DNA from: Coriobacteriales bacterium
GTDB lineage: Bacteria > Actinomycetota > Coriobacteriia > Coriobacteriales > UBA8131
DNA: 6,288 bases
Assembly (NCBI GenBank): GCA_031256575.1
Contig: JAIRQI010000146.1
Coordinates: 1 to 6,288 of the forward strand
Direction: 5' to 3'
Shown here: positions 5,734-6,288 of the stretch, one piece after another
Position numbering within the stretch: position 1 is the stretch's first letter
Layout: the number at the start of each line of letters is the position of its first letter
Program-made: the position numbers and the translations under genes
Notes under the pieces: model-generated
Databases searched by the model: none
Told to the model about the DNA's origin: nothing
What the model saw: the letters and a program-made list of their open reading frames with translations, nothing else

Positions 5734-6288
5734 ATGGCCAAGAATCCAAAAAAGCCCGTCAAGCCGCCAAGCATCAGTAAAGACGATCCGATCGTCTCTG
5801 TTGAAGATGTGACGATGGTCTTCAATATCGCCAATGAGCGGTTGAGCAGCTTGAAAGAATATCTCCTCAAACTAGTCACCCGCCAACTCTTCTATCGAGA
5901 ATTCAAGGCCTTATCCAATGTCTCTCTAGATGTGCAGAAAGGCAACACTTTCGCTATCGTCGGGGTCAATGGCTCAGGTAAATCAACTCTCCTAAAAATC
6001 ATCGCCGGCGTGCTTGAACCGACCTATGGCAAGGTCACCATCAAAGGCCACATCGCTCCTTTGATCGAGCTGGGAGCAGGTTTTGACTTTGACTTGACAG
6101 CCCGCGAGAACATCTACCTAAACGGAGCCCTATTAGGTTATAGTCGCACTTTCATTAATGAGAATTTCGATGATATTGTCAGCTTTGCTGAAATGGAGGA
6201 ATTCCTAGAGTTACCCATGAAGAATTACTCGTCAGGCATGGTGGCCCGGGTCGCCTTCGCCGTCGCTACTGTGATGGTTCCCGACTTA
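5734..6288 (+). CDS. Partial (5' end): ABC exporter ATPase (Wzt/TagH-like)
   Basis: The frame is open from ATG 5734 to the window end, showing the first 185 residues. It would power export through the preceding permease by ATP hydrolysis at the cytoplasmic face. After a basic, Pro-rich N-terminus (MAKNPKKPVKPP) comes VSVEDVTMVFNIANERLSSL (21-40). The Walker A motif is GVNGSGKST (77-85). APLIELGAGFDFDLTARENI (108-127) is the Q-loop region in the form typical of polysaccharide exporters. The signature is YSSGM (165-169), this family's version of LSGGQ. The window stops at VPDL, just as Walker B begins, so Walker B, the H-loop and any C-terminal glycan-binding domain are unseen. TAGGTAAAACA before the ATG offers a short Shine-Dalgarno (AGG 5724-5726) overlapping the permease stop. 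Confidence 0.93.
   Translation, partial: MAKNPKKPVKPPSISKDDPIVSVEDVTMVFNIANERLSSLKEYLLKLVTRQLFYREFKALSNVSLDVQKGNTFAIVGVNGSGKSTLLKIIAGVLEPTYGKVTIKGHIAPLIELGAGFDFDLTARENIYLNGALLGYSRTFINENFDDIVSFAEMEEFLELPMKNYSSGMVARVAFAVATVMVPDL

Overview
This window is part of a surface-polysaccharide (capsule/EPS-type) biosynthesis and export locus. Recognisable parts are the tail of a membrane-anchored glycosyltransferase, two soluble family-2 glycosyltransferases (GT2), a long membrane-bound nucleotide-sugar 4,6-dehydratase (CapD/WbpM type), and a two-component ABC exporter (membrane permease followed by ATPase). The base composition looks close to 50% GC, and GTG is used as a start codon. The export genes resemble those of Gram-positive anaerobes: the ATPase reads like those I associate with Coriobacteriia and Clostridia, but this is recall, not a search. 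I cannot name the organism, and the phylum is a low-confidence guess.

Layout. Bases 1-246 hold the 3' end of an ExoA-like glycosyltransferase with a repeat-built proline-rich tail. A GT2 gene (248-1228, +) begins one base after its stop. A 278-bp spacer between convergent genes (1229-1506) is AT-richer, contains a hairpin, and on the minus strand holds a short open frame that may be gene debris. A second GT2 gene lies on the minus strand (1507-2589). The divergent region 2590-2892 holds a possible promoter, three imperfect 24-bp tandem repeats and a potentially foldable leader with a strong Shine-Dalgarno site. From there a tight plus-strand operon runs: the dehydratase (2893-4884), the ABC-2 permease (4877-5725, overlapping by 8 bp) and the ABC ATPase (5734 to the window end, incomplete).

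How they work together. The dehydratase probably makes a UDP-4-keto-6-deoxy-HexNAc precursor at the membrane. The glycosyltransferases add sugars to a lipid-linked glycan on the cytoplasmic face. The permease/ATPase pair would then export the finished chain (a Wzm/Wzt- or TagG/TagH-like route).

I did not find a clearly new system. The most distinctive features are two proline-rich C-terminal tails, each built from short in-frame tandem repeats and each ending at the start of the next gene, the 24-bp repeat block in the divergent promoter region, and a G-quadruplex-capable stretch inside the second tail.
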